DNA of 11,223 nucleotides from CAZIRF01 sp964541755 (lineage in GTDB: Bacteria > Spirochaetota > Spirochaetia > Treponematales > Breznakiellaceae): assembly GCA_964541755.1 (NCBI GenBank), contig CAZIRF010000064.1:1-11223 (forward strand), read 5' to 3'. The position numbers were made by a program, and so were the translations under genes. Each line of letters starts with the position of its first letter. The first letter of the stretch is position 1. The notes beneath the pieces are model-generated. The model was not told where the DNA came from, ran no database searches, and was given only the letters and a program-made list of their open reading frames with translations. Below, one piece after another: positions 1 through 6,142 of this stretch.

Positions 1-65
1 AAATTTCTTTCCTTGGGCACATTGTTTCTTCAGAAGGCATTAGAGTGGATCCTAGTAAAATAGAC
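1..65 (+). mobile_element. Ty3/gypsy-type reverse transcriptase fragment (probable chimeric contig end)
   Basis: Read in the third forward frame from base 3, this stretch encodes FLGHIVSSEGIRVDPSKI. That is the conserved segment of the reverse transcriptase of Ty3/gypsy (Metaviridae) LTR retrotransposons, where FLGHxVSxxGIxVDPxKI is a hallmark of plant and fungal elements. The similarity ends at about base 65; from there the bacterial dctP frame takes over in a different reading frame. The stretch is also clearly more AT-rich than the rest of the window. Bacteria are not known to carry these elements, so a chimeric read or misassembly joining eukaryotic DNA to the spirochaete contig is more likely than a real insertion. 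The family assignment is from motif recognition only. Confidence 0.75.
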
Positions 66-411
66 CTGGCAGTGGTTTGCCAAGGCCCCCTACATGCTCG
101 ACCTTCCCCTTGCACCCTTTGTGGGGGTTCTTGTTGTCGGAAATCGTGCCTGGAAGCGTATCCCGGCCGCCTGGCGCGAAGAACTCAAGGCGGTGACCGA
201 GGCGCTCATCTCTTCCCTCGATGACAAGGCGGTGGAACTCGACCGCTACGCCGTGGACGAGATGAAAAAATACGGTTTGACGGTGGTTCAACCCTCGGCC
301 GGGGATATTGCCGCCTGGCGAGATGATATGGCAGAGGGTATCAAACCCTCCATTGGCACGGTCTTCCCCGACGACATGTACCAGGCCGTTCTCAAGGCCC
401 TGGGGCGCTAA
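64..411 (+). CDS. dctP: TRAP transporter solute-binding protein DctP, C-terminal fragment
   Basis: This is the last ~115 residues of an extracytoplasmic TRAP substrate-binding protein, which captures an organic acid or similar solute in the periplasm and hands it to the DctQM permease. The frame is homologous from about WQWFAKAPYMLDLPLAPF onward, so it does not begin at the internal ATG at 94. The pattern 'APY-x-DLPLAPFVGVLVV...AWKRIPA' followed by a long helix and a C-terminal 'GDIAAWRDDM...' segment is typical of the family, whose full length is about 330 residues. The 5' two-thirds is missing because the contig changes to foreign sequence; in this frame a TAG at 61-63 marks the junction. 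The gene ends 4 nt before the permease ATG, so the two are an operon. The substrate cannot be inferred. The fragment most likely comes from an intact gene cut by an assembly error. Confidence 0.8.
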   Translation, partial: TWQWFAKAPYMLDLPLAPFVGVLVVGNRAWKRIPAAWREELKAVTEALISSLDDKAVELDRYAVDEMKKYGLTVVQPSAGDIAAWRDDMAEGIKPSIGTVFPDDMYQAVLKALGR

Positions 412-415
412 TCCC

Positions 416-2290
416 ATGTCTGTCGCATCGCCTGTTCCACCCAAAGCCCTCCGGTACTCACGCTTTGCCCGTATCGAGAATGTCATATCCCTCTTTTCGC
501 TCTTTTCTCTGGCCCTCCTGTCGTTTGCAGAGATCGTGTCGGTGTCGGTTTTCAAGGCCTCCATTCCCTATGCAGCCCCCCTTGTAAGCCACCTCACGCT
601 TCTCTTTTCCTGTTTTGCAAGTGTCATGGCCGGCCGTGAGGGCAAACAGCTCGGCTTGGGGGCCGCCCTCCCGGATCGCGGCCTCCTCCCCTGGCTCGCC
701 CGCTCCCTCGCCGTCTTTCTCAAGACGACCTTTCTCGTCCTCCTCGCTTTGACGGCCCTGTCGATGGCATGTATCTCCTTCGACTATTCACAAAAGATTG
801 CATTCATCCCCCTGTGGATCTTTACTGCCTGTATTCCTCTCGCCTTTATCATACTCTCTGTGCGCAGTGTGGCTGCAAGCATGCCCCGCTTCCCGGTTTC
901 AAGTGCTTTGGGGCTTCTCGCCGCACTCTGGTTTGCACTCTCCGCCCTCGTGGGAATGGGCTCCATGGTCTTCCCGGAACTCCCCGAAGTATGGTGGACC
1001 CTTTCCGATGCAAGTGTCTCTTCCCTTGCATTTCTGCGCATCCCCCTTGTTTTCTTGCTTGTTCTGGGGGCTTTTTGCGGGGTGCCGCTTTTTGTGGTCC
1101 TGTCCGGTATTGCCCTCGTGGCGTTTGGTGCAATGGGCGGGCCCCTCGAGCCGGTCAGCTATCAGGCTTACCCCATGTTTACCGGCTCTTTTGTCCCCGC
1201 CCTTCCCCTCTTTACCCTTGCGGGTATTCTCCTTGCCGAATCAAAAGCGGGGCAGCGTCTGGTTACCCTCGTCAAGTACGCCATCGGTTGGATTCGGGGC
1301 GGGCCCGCAGTGGCTGCGGTCCTTGTTTCGGCCTTTTTCACGAGTTTTACCGGGGCTTCGGGGGTAACCATCCTGGCCCTCGGGGGGCTCTTGATGCTCA
1401 TCCTCAAGGAGAGTCGCTTTGGCGAGGAGCGCGCCCTGGGCCTCCTTACCGCAAGCGGTGCTATCGGCCTTCTTTTTCCCCCCAGCCTGGCCATCATCAT
1501 CTACGGATCGGTTTCGCAGGTGAACATCATGCACCTCTTTATCGGCGGCGCCCTTCCCGGCGCCCTCCTCGTTTTGGCCATGGTCATTGCCGGCATTATC
1601 CTGCACCGCGACCATCAACGGGCCCCTTTCGAAGCCGTCAAAACCCTCCACGCCCTCAAGGATGCTATCGGCGAGCTCCTCCTCCCCGTATTGGTCATAG
1701 TCGGATACTTTTCCGGCTTCTTTACCCTTGTTCAGACCGGGGCTTTTACCGTGCTTTACGTCTTTGTCCTGGTGGTTCTTATCCGAAGGGACATTCCCCT
1801 GCGCGCTTTTCCGGCAGCGGCCCTCAAGAGTGTCCCCGTTATTGGTGGTGTCCTCATCATTCTGGCCTCTGCCCAGGCCCTCAAAGATTGGCTGGTGGAC
1901 GCCCGCATCCCCATGCTCCTGGCGGATTGGGCCGCTCAGCATATCTCCTCGCCCTTTGTCTTTCTTGCCGCCCTCAACCTGGTCCTCCTGCTGGTCGGCT
2001 GTCTTATGGATATTTTCTCTGCCATTTTGGTCGTTGCCCCCCTCGTCATCCCGGTCGCCAGCCAGTTCGGGATCGACCCGGTTCACCTGGGGGTGCTGTT
2101 TCTCGCCAACATGAGTTTGGGCTTCCTTACGCCACCCATCGGGATGAATCTCTTCATCGCCTCCTACACCTTCGAGCTGCCCCTTTCTCGCGTGTACCGT
2201 GCCGTTTGGCCCTTTTTTCTCGTTCAATTGGCCATCATACTCCTGATAACCTACGTGCCCTTTTTTACCCTGGCTTTTATTTCCAAATAG
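416..2290 (+). CDS. dctQM: TRAP transporter permease, fused DctQ-DctM
   Basis: This 624-residue inner-membrane protein uses an ion gradient to import the solute delivered by the DctP protein encoded just upstream. Residues ~1-190 form a DctQ-like small-subunit region: a basic N-terminus, a first helix starting at ENVISLFSLF, and the typical 'VSHLTLLFSCFASVMAGREGKQL' stretch. Residues ~205-624 form a DctM large subunit of normal size (~420 residues). Landmarks are GVPLFVVLSGIAL, PLFTLAGILLAESKAG near 263, the FTGASGVTILALGG segment near 310-325, and ASGAIGLLFPPSLAIIIYG near 345-364. The ATG at 416 was chosen because it follows the dctP stop by 4 nt and begins just before the DctQ domain; the frame is open further upstream to 308, but only inside dctP. 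There is no strong ribosome-binding site, which fits translational coupling to dctP. Substrate unknown. Confidence 0.92.
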   Translation: MSVASPVPPKALRYSRFARIENVISLFSLFSLALLSFAEIVSVSVFKASIPYAAPLVSHLTLLFSCFASVMAGREGKQLGLGAALPDRGLLPWLARSLAVFLKTTFLVLLALTALSMACISFDYSQKIAFIPLWIFTACIPLAFIILSVRSVAASMPRFPVSSALGLLAALWFALSALVGMGSMVFPELPEVWWTLSDASVSSLAFLRIPLVFLLVLGAFCGVPLFVVLSGIALVAFGAMGGPLEPVSYQAYPMFTGSFVPALPLFTLAGILLAESKAGQRLVTLVKYAIGWIRGGPAVAAVLVSAFFTSFTGASGVTILALGGLLMLILKESRFGEERALGLLTASGAIGLLFPPSLAIIIYGSVSQVNIMHLFIGGALPGALLVLAMVIAGIILHRDHQRAPFEAVKTLHALKDAIGELLLPVLVIVGYFSGFFTLVQTGAFTVLYVFVLVVLIRRDIPLRAFPAAALKSVPVIGGVLIILASAQALKDWLVDARIPMLLADWAAQHISSPFVFLAALNLVLLLVGCLMDIFSAILVVAPLVIPVASQFGIDPVHLGVLFLANMSLGFLTPPIGMNLFIASYTFELPLSRVYRAVWPFFLVQLAIILLITYVPFFTLAFISK

Positions 2291-2379
2291 GGCCGGGAGG
2301 CTTTTCTTCCGTCTGCCGGTGGACAAAAAATCCTGGCGGGGCTTTTCGTGCGCTGCCTCTTGGGGTATAAGGGTGCACT

Positions 2380-2853
2380 ATGGAACGAGAGATACTCATT
2401 TATACTGATGGCGGATGCTCCGGTAATCCGGGGCCGGGGGGCTGGGGCTACGTCGTCCTCGATGGCGGGCAGCCTGCTGTCTCGGCCATCCTCGACAAGC
2501 GCTGGGGGGCCGAGGCGGGTACCACCAACAACCGCATGGAGCTGTTGGCCGTTATCAACGCCTTCGAGTGGCTGCGGGATCGCGCCGGGTTTGCCCCGAA
2601 AAGCGTTACGGTGTATACCGATTCCCAGTATGTTCAAAAGGGGATAAGCCAGTGGATTGTCTCCTGGAAACGCAATGGCTGGCGCACCGCGAGCAAGGAT
2701 CCGGTCAAGAATCGCGACCTGTGGATGCGCCTCGACGAACTTACCGCCCTCTTTACGCCCGAGTGGCGCTGGGTCAAGGGCCATGCGGGGAACGAGTACA
2801 ACGAGATATGCGATGCCATGACGCAGGAGGCAATTGCCTCGCTTCGTGCGTGA
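2380..2853 (+). CDS. rnhA: Ribonuclease HI
   Basis: Cytoplasmic endonuclease that cuts the RNA strand of RNA-DNA hybrids, removing primers and R-loops. The 157-residue protein has the normal length for RNase HI. The four metal-binding carboxylates are all visible: D10 in YTDGGCSGNPGPGGWG, E54 in NNRMELLAV, D81 in YTDSQYV, and D145 in NEICDAM. The catalytic histidine is H135 in VKGHAGN. The basic-protrusion segment QWIVSWKRNGWRTASKDPVKN is present. The gene starts 89 nt after the permease stop, and a TATAAG at 2366-2371 may be a -10 element giving it its own promoter, although no good -35 is seen. AAGGG at 2369-2373 could act as a weak ribosome-binding site. It converges with the PC4-like gene on the other strand. 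Confidence 0.96.
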   Translation: MEREILIYTDGGCSGNPGPGGWGYVVLDGGQPAVSAILDKRWGAEAGTTNNRMELLAVINAFEWLRDRAGFAPKSVTVYTDSQYVQKGISQWIVSWKRNGWRTASKDPVKNRDLWMRLDELTALFTPEWRWVKGHAGNEYNEICDAMTQEAIASLRA

Positions 2854-2858
2854 TGTGA

Positions 2859-2892
2859 CCATCCTTCAAAACCATCCGGTTTTGAAGGATGG
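2859..2892. terminator. Perfect 15-bp hairpin between convergent genes
   Basis: CCATCCTTCAAAACC (2859-2873) and GGTTTTGAAGGATGG (2878-2892) are exact reverse complements around a 4-nt ATCC loop. The hairpin lies between the rnhA stop (2853) and the stop of the minus-strand PC4-like gene (2896), so it can serve both convergent transcripts. Neither strand has a T-run after it. It may therefore be a non-canonical terminator, or a 3' end stabiliser, rather than a classical intrinsic terminator. Confidence 0.7.
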
Positions 2893-2895
2893 CTA

Positions 2896-3132
2896 TCAGC
2901 CTTGATTCTTGGCGTTAAATGCCGCTTCCAACAGGTCCTTGAGGCTCTTCGCCTCCTCGTCGCTCAAGGTAATGCCCTTGCCCATCTTTTGGTGGTCGGG
3001 GGCCCATTCGCGAATGTCGAATTTGGCTGGTCGCCCATTCCACGAGACGAGGTTCAGTTCTTTCATCCATCCACCGCGTCCTTCGGCAAGATTTCCCAGG
3101 TGTTCGATGATGGAAAACTCGATTTCTGCCAT
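2896..3132 (-). CDS. PC4/YdbC-family single-stranded DNA-binding protein
   Basis: A 78-residue protein matching the bacterial YdbC branch of the PC4 (transcriptional coactivator p15) family. Its known members are dimers that bind single-stranded DNA through a curved beta sheet; the bacterial cellular role is not well settled. The diagnostic core is KELNLVSWNGRPAKFDIREW followed by APDHQKMGKGITLSDEEAKSLKDLL, that is, the beta-sheet face and then the C-terminal dimerisation helix. The start is the ATG at 3132 (MAEIEFSIIEHLG): it is preceded by AAGGAGG at 3139-3145 with a 6-nt spacer, and family members begin at this residue. The frame extends 15 codons upstream to 3177, but those residues have no ribosome-binding site and lie outside the domain. 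Transcribed divergently from the lipoprotein gene and convergent to rnhA. Confidence 0.88.
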   Translation of the reverse strand: MAEIEFSIIEHLGNLAEGRGGWMKELNLVSWNGRPAKFDIREWAPDHQKMGKGITLSDEEAKSLKDLLEAAFNAKNQG

Positions 3133-3186
3133 ATAAGGCCTCCTTGCAGGCGTCTTGTACAACATCTTTGCTGCCATTCTGCCGAT

Positions 3187-3204
3187 ACAGTATGGGAATA
3201 CTGT
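3187..3204. promoter_or_regulatory. Dyad in divergent promoter region (possible operator)
   Basis: ACAGTAT-GGGA-ATACTGT is a perfect 7-bp inverted repeat; allowing one T:G mismatch it extends to ten positions per arm (GAt...gTC). It covers the predicted -10 of the PC4-like gene and lies 23 nt upstream of the predicted -35 of the lipoprotein gene, a position where a dimeric repressor could act. No regulator gene adjoins it. Confidence 0.4.
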
Positions 3205-3217
3205 GTCATTTCTGCAA
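3189..3217 (-). promoter_or_regulatory. Promoter of the PC4-like gene
   Basis: On the minus strand TTGCAG (3212-3217) is separated by 17 nt from CATACT (3189-3194). The expected start of transcription is near 3182, giving a leader of about 50 nt with a strong Shine-Dalgarno sequence. The -10 lies within the dyad at 3187-3204. Confidence 0.5.
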
Positions 3218-3226
3218 TATCCTGCC

Positions 3227-3255
3227 TTGCTATGTACGCAGTATCGGTATATCCT
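3227..3255 (+). promoter_or_regulatory. Promoter of the lipoprotein-LysM operon
   Basis: TTGCTA (3227-3232), a 17-nt spacer and TATCCT (3250-3255) predict a transcript start near 3262 and a leader of about 47 nt. The same -10 hexamer, TATCCT, occurs in the promoter of the cytidylate-kinase-like gene (7667-7672). Confidence 0.45.
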
Positions 3256-3308
3256 TTGGTAAAATCGGGTCGTATTTCCCAGTTTGACGTCCGATTACAG
3301 GAGTTGAC

Positions 3309-4406
3309 ATGAAAAATTCATTGTTCGGCGGATTGCTCGTAACGGTCCTCGTCTTGATGACCGCTACCGCGTGCAAGAGTACGCCCCCGGCACAAGAGCC
3401 GGAACCCGAGACACCGGCTGTTGTTGAAACTGCGCCTACATCAGAAGAATTGGCCGCCCTTGATGCGGCAAAGCTTACAGCAGAAGAAGCGCGATCGACA
3501 GCCGACCGCATTCAGGCGCGCGACCTTCTCGCGGAAGAGTGGAAGGCCGCAGAGGCAATTATGGACGGGGCGCATACACAGGCCCTCAAGGCCACCGACA
3601 GTGCTACCGCCTGCAAGGAAGCCACTGCTTCCTATGGAAAGGCGGAGGCCGCATATCGGACCCTCTACAGCGATGGCCTCCCGCTTTTTGTCTCCTCCGC
3701 AGTCGAGTTGATTGCGAAGGCCCGCGAAACCGCCATCGAGGCGGGCGCCAACCAGTACTGGTCGGCCCATGTCGACGCAGCGGACGCCATTACCGATCGC
3801 GGCAATACCCTCCTCGACGCTGGGGACAAGGATGCTGCCGTTCCGGTTCTTGTCGAGACCCTCGATGCGTGGAATGCCCTTACCTCTGCCTCACGCGCTG
3901 TTGTGGTGCGAACCCGAATTGAGCGGGAAGGCTATAGCGAAGATGATCCGCAAAACATGGAGCAGGGCGCCGTAAGCCTGGATGCCTTCGACAGCTCTTT
4001 TGCCGCCGGAAGTACCAAAGCCGCCCGTGACAGTGCCGATGAAGCTCTTTTGCGTTACAATTTGGCCCTCAATGCCGGCCTCATCCGTATTGCCGGCGTA
4101 AGCAGCCGCGAAGCAGAAGAGAAAAAGACCGCCGCCGATGCCCTCAAGGCCAGTGTGGCTTCCAAAGAGGTCTGGAACGACGCCGTTGCGGCTTTTGCCG
4201 CGGGCGAAGAATCCATGGCCGCAGAGCGCTACGACGAAGCTATTGCGAATTTTGAGAGTGCCGCCACCCTTTTCGATCAAGCCGGTACCGAGGCTGCCGA
4301 CAAGCGCGCAAAGGCCCTCGAGGCCATGAAGGCCGCCGAAGAGGCAATACGCGCCAGCGATGAAAAAGCGGTCGCTGCCGAGGAAGAATTGGGAGGATCA
4401 AACTGA
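3309..4406 (+). CDS. Alanine-rich helical lipoprotein, TmpA-like arrangement
   Basis: A 365-residue lipoprotein, probably anchored in the spirochaete envelope on the periplasmic side. The signal peptide (MKNSLFGGLLVTVLVLMTATAC) ends in a spirochaete-type relaxed lipobox with the lipidated cysteine at residue 22, followed by a Pro/Glu-rich linker. The rest is almost entirely Ala/Glu/Asp/Lys helix. At least three segments have the same plan: a tryptophan (EEWKAAEAI, QYWSAHVDAA, EVWNDAVAA), about 20 residues, then a second helix ending in A/L-rich sequence. They look like TPR-type helical hairpins. AGGAG at 3299-3303, 5 nt before the ATG, supports the start. The stop overlaps the ATG of the LysM gene (TGATG). 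A lipoprotein translationally coupled to a second envelope protein recalls the tmpA-tmpB pair of Treponema pallidum; this rests on gene order and composition, and orthology is not shown. Molecular role unknown. Confidence 0.8.
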   Translation: MKNSLFGGLLVTVLVLMTATACKSTPPAQEPEPETPAVVETAPTSEELAALDAAKLTAEEARSTADRIQARDLLAEEWKAAEAIMDGAHTQALKATDSATACKEATASYGKAEAAYRTLYSDGLPLFVSSAVELIAKARETAIEAGANQYWSAHVDAADAITDRGNTLLDAGDKDAAVPVLVETLDAWNALTSASRAVVVRTRIEREGYSEDDPQNMEQGAVSLDAFDSSFAAGSTKAARDSADEALLRYNLALNAGLIRIAGVSSREAEEKKTAADALKASVASKEVWNDAVAAFAAGEESMAAERYDEAIANFESAATLFDQAGTEAADKRAKALEAMKAAEEAIRASDEKAVAAEEELGGSN

Positions 4407-5380
4407 TGAAGAAATTCTGCATATTTGTCGCTGTCAGCCTGTGTGCTTCGTTCGTGCCCCTTGTGGCCGACGAGCTCCCCGTTCCTTCCGTCGTTCAGGC
4501 AGATGAATACATCGAGCCGGTGTTTCAGGCTTGGGCTCCCGCTGTGGATGAGCTCTGGGCCCTCGATCCCTCGACTGCCGAATCCTTCGAGCTCCCCGAT
4601 GCCTTCTTGGCCGATGATTCCCTCTTGGTGGGGCTCTGGGACGAGCCGGTAGCCGAACCCGGTGAACACATTATTTTCCACTCGATCGCGAGCTTGGCCC
4701 AGGCCGGTGAAGAGGTCGAAAGTGATGCCGTGGATCAAACGGTGCCCGTTTCCCTGCGCAACAACGAGCACTATCGCGAGAGCGAGCGGCTCAAACAGCT
4801 TTCCGACGAGGCTTTTGAATTTGGCGATTACGATGCAGCTGCCACCTATGCGGCAGAAGCCGCCGCGGCCGCCCGTCGTTCGGATGAATACGTCGCCCTG
4901 CACCTGCTTATGCGCGATGTGAATGACGCCATTTTTACCGCCAACACCCGCCTCAACTGGGCGGCCTCGGTTGGTGCGGAAAAGACCTATGCCGATCGCT
5001 ATAATGCGGCACAGGGTGCGTACACAGAAGCGATCAACCTGCGTGCGGATGGCCAGTGGAACGAGTCGCTGGGCGAAGCCAAAAAGGTTTTGAGCCTTCT
5101 TTCCGATGTCCGCGAGACGGTACCCCTTCCCGCGAGCTATATGGTACGCCCTTGGGCAACGAACAAGGATTGCTTCTGGAACATTGCGAAGTACTCCTTT
5201 ATCTACAACAACCCCACCAAGTGGCGCACCCTGTACACGGCCAATCGTGCCAAGCTGCGCAAGCCGGATAACCCCGACCTCATTCACCCCGGCATCGTCC
5301 TTACGATTCCCAGCCTCAATGGCGAGTATCGCGAGGGGCGCTATGTCCCCGGCAGGGAGTATCCTGTCTACGGGAAGTAG
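4406..5380 (+). CDS. Secreted protein with C-terminal LysM domain, TmpB-like
   Basis: A 324-residue exported protein with a type I signal peptide (MKKFCIFVAVSLCASFVPLVA, likely cut before DE). After an acidic N-terminal third come TPR-like helices around residues 125-170 (EAFEFGDYDAAATYAAEAAAAA) and a Trp-starting helical segment (NWAASVGAEKTYADRYNAAQ). Residues ~245-310 form a LysM-type domain, from YMVRPWATNKDCFWNIAKYS to the end motif DLIHPGIVLTIPSLNGEYR. LysM domains bind N-acetylglucosamine in peptidoglycan, and this long 'FWNIAKYSFIYNNPTKWRTLY' form is common in treponemal periplasmic proteins. The start is set by GGGAGGA at 4391-4397, 8 nt before the ATG, and by the TGATG overlap with the lipoprotein. 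The pair probably links the envelope to the cell wall, with the lipoprotein as membrane partner; that partnership is inference. Confidence 0.85.
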   Translation: MKKFCIFVAVSLCASFVPLVADELPVPSVVQADEYIEPVFQAWAPAVDELWALDPSTAESFELPDAFLADDSLLVGLWDEPVAEPGEHIIFHSIASLAQAGEEVESDAVDQTVPVSLRNNEHYRESERLKQLSDEAFEFGDYDAAATYAAEAAAAARRSDEYVALHLLMRDVNDAIFTANTRLNWAASVGAEKTYADRYNAAQGAYTEAINLRADGQWNESLGEAKKVLSLLSDVRETVPLPASYMVRPWATNKDCFWNIAKYSFIYNNPTKWRTLYTANRAKLRKPDNPDLIHPGIVLTIPSLNGEYREGRYVPGREYPVYGK

Positions 5381-5390
5381 GCCTTTGAAG

Positions 5391-5432
5391 ACGCCCCTTG
5401 CCGTCTGAGGTTGTAAGGGGCGTAGTTGTTTT
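5391..5432 (+). terminator. First terminator of the lipoprotein-LysM operon
   Basis: ACGCCCCTT (5391-5399) and AAGGGGCGT (5415-5423) form a 9-bp GC-rich stem with a 15-nt loop, followed by a T-rich stretch (AGTTGTTTTA). It begins 10 nt after the LysM stop codon. Confidence 0.65.
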
Positions 5433-5456
5433 ATGCTGATAGTTGATTCACGCATG

Positions 5457-5485
5457 CAGCCCGGCTTGGCCGGGCTGTTTTTATT
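5457..5485 (+). terminator. Strong intrinsic terminator, second in tandem
   Basis: CAGCCCGGC (5457-5465), loop TTG, GCCGGGCTG (5469-5477), then TTTTTATT. This is a textbook rho-independent terminator for rightward transcripts. The T-run contains the stop codon of the leftward Nudix gene (5481-5483). Read leftwards the stem has no T-run after it, so its effect on the Nudix transcript is probably weaker. Confidence 0.85.
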
Positions 5486-6041
5486 GCAGGCGGCGCTGCA
5501 GCCAGAGCCCCAGGGCTGCACTCATGATTGCGTGTATGTAGGGCGGTTTGCCGTTTTGCAGGATGAGCTCTTTTTCCGGGACCGTCAAAACATTGAGGTA
5601 TTCGTTTTCGTCGAGATCCTGGGCACCGGCCAGGGAAAGACCGCGGGCGAGGTATATGTGGACGGTATTCGCCATGATGGCGGGATTCGGGTTCATCGAC
5701 GAGAGCAGTTCGAGCTCTTCGCAGCGGTAGCCGGTCTCTTCCATCAATTCGCGGCGCACGCCATCAGCCGGATCTTCCCCCCGCTCGATAACGCCCCCGG
5801 GAAACTCGATGCTCTCGCATTGGGAGCCGTGGCGCCATTGGCGAACCATCAGGAATGAATAGCCGTCGGCGTGTTCAAAGACGGGTATCACAATACCCCA
5901 GTCTTGCGCTTCAATGATATTGAAGAGGGCTTCCCGGCCATCGGGGGACCGGCAGCGTGCCTCTGCAAGGTCGAAGACTCTCGTGTTGAATAGCCGCTCA
6001 CGCCCTGTTTCGGTCCATGCTATATCAGCCTGTTCGCTCAT
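5481..6041 (-). CDS. Nudix hydrolase, ADP-ribose pyrophosphatase-like
   Basis: A 186-residue cytoplasmic Nudix enzyme. The Nudix box is complete at residues 83-105 (G83 x5 E89 x7 R97 E98 L x E101 E102 x G104 Y105), so the metal-binding helix is intact. Before it, VIPVFEHADGYSFLMVRQWRHGS followed by IEFPGGVIERGEDP is the layout of ADP-ribose/nucleotide-sugar pyrophosphatases (NudF/YffH type), in which an 'RQ-x-R' strand and 'E-x-PGG' precede the box. These enzymes split ADP-ribose or related nucleotide sugars into two monophosphates. The exact substrate cannot be told from sequence. AGGAGG at 6046-6051, 4 nt upstream, supports the start. The gene is divergent from the histidine kinase, and its stop codon is inside the terminator of the convergent LysM operon. 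Confidence 0.88.
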   Translation of the reverse strand: MSEQADIAWTETGRERLFNTRVFDLAEARCRSPDGREALFNIIEAQDWGIVIPVFEHADGYSFLMVRQWRHGSQCESIEFPGGVIERGEDPADGVRRELMEETGYRCEELELLSSMNPNPAIMANTVHIYLARGLSLAGAQDLDENEYLNVLTVPEKELILQNGKPPYIHAIMSAALGLWLQRRLQ

Positions 6042-6061
6042 CGATCCTCCTGTAAAGACGC

Positions 6062-6090
6062 ATGATAGACCCTGCCGGCGAAAAAATCAG
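6062..6090 (-). promoter_or_regulatory. Possible promoter of the Nudix gene
   Basis: On the minus strand TATCAT (6062-6067) is a good -10; 17 nt upstream CTGATT (6085-6090) is a weak -35. Transcription would begin near 6055, just before the Shine-Dalgarno sequence at 6046-6051, giving a very short leader. Confidence 0.35.
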
Positions 6091-6106
6091 CCCTCTGTAC
6101 CGGCTC

Positions 6107-6135
6107 TCGCCAAGTGGCAGACACTGGTCTATACT
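6107..6135 (+). promoter_or_regulatory. Promoter of the histidine kinase, apparently leaderless
   Basis: TCGCCA (6107-6112), a 17-nt spacer and TATACT (6130-6135), followed after only 7 nt by the ATG at 6143. Transcription would start at or within a base or two of the start codon. No Shine-Dalgarno sequence precedes the ATG, which fits a leaderless mRNA. Confidence 0.45.
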
Positions 6136-6142
6136 GTATTCG

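Noticed and set aside
308..415. Upstream extension of the permease frame to an ATG at 308
   Set aside because: These codons lie within dctP in another frame, encode nothing like a DctQ N-terminus, and the ATG at 416 fits operon spacing.
1241..2326. 361-codon open frame on the minus strand opposite the permease
   Set aside because: It is antisense to a clear TRAP permease, very rich in Gly/Asp/Glu/Lys as expected for the complement of a hydrophobic gene, and has no domain.
3133..3177. Longer N-terminus for the PC4-like protein
   Set aside because: The strong ribosome-binding site serves the ATG at 3132, and the extra residues (MAAKMLYKTPARRPY) are translated leader containing the Shine-Dalgarno sequence.
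5432..5485. Small RNA from a TATGCT -10 to the terminator at 5457-5485
   Set aside because: No acceptable -35 and the product would be under 50 nt, almost all of it terminator.
4277..5521. 414-codon open frame on the minus strand opposite the LysM gene
   Set aside because: It crosses both terminators, overlaps three recognised genes and shows no known motif; a by-product of GC-rich codon bias.
6062..6142. Histidine kinase start at the ATG at 6062
   Set aside because: No ribosome-binding site, and the added residues precede the domain and include the promoter hexamers.
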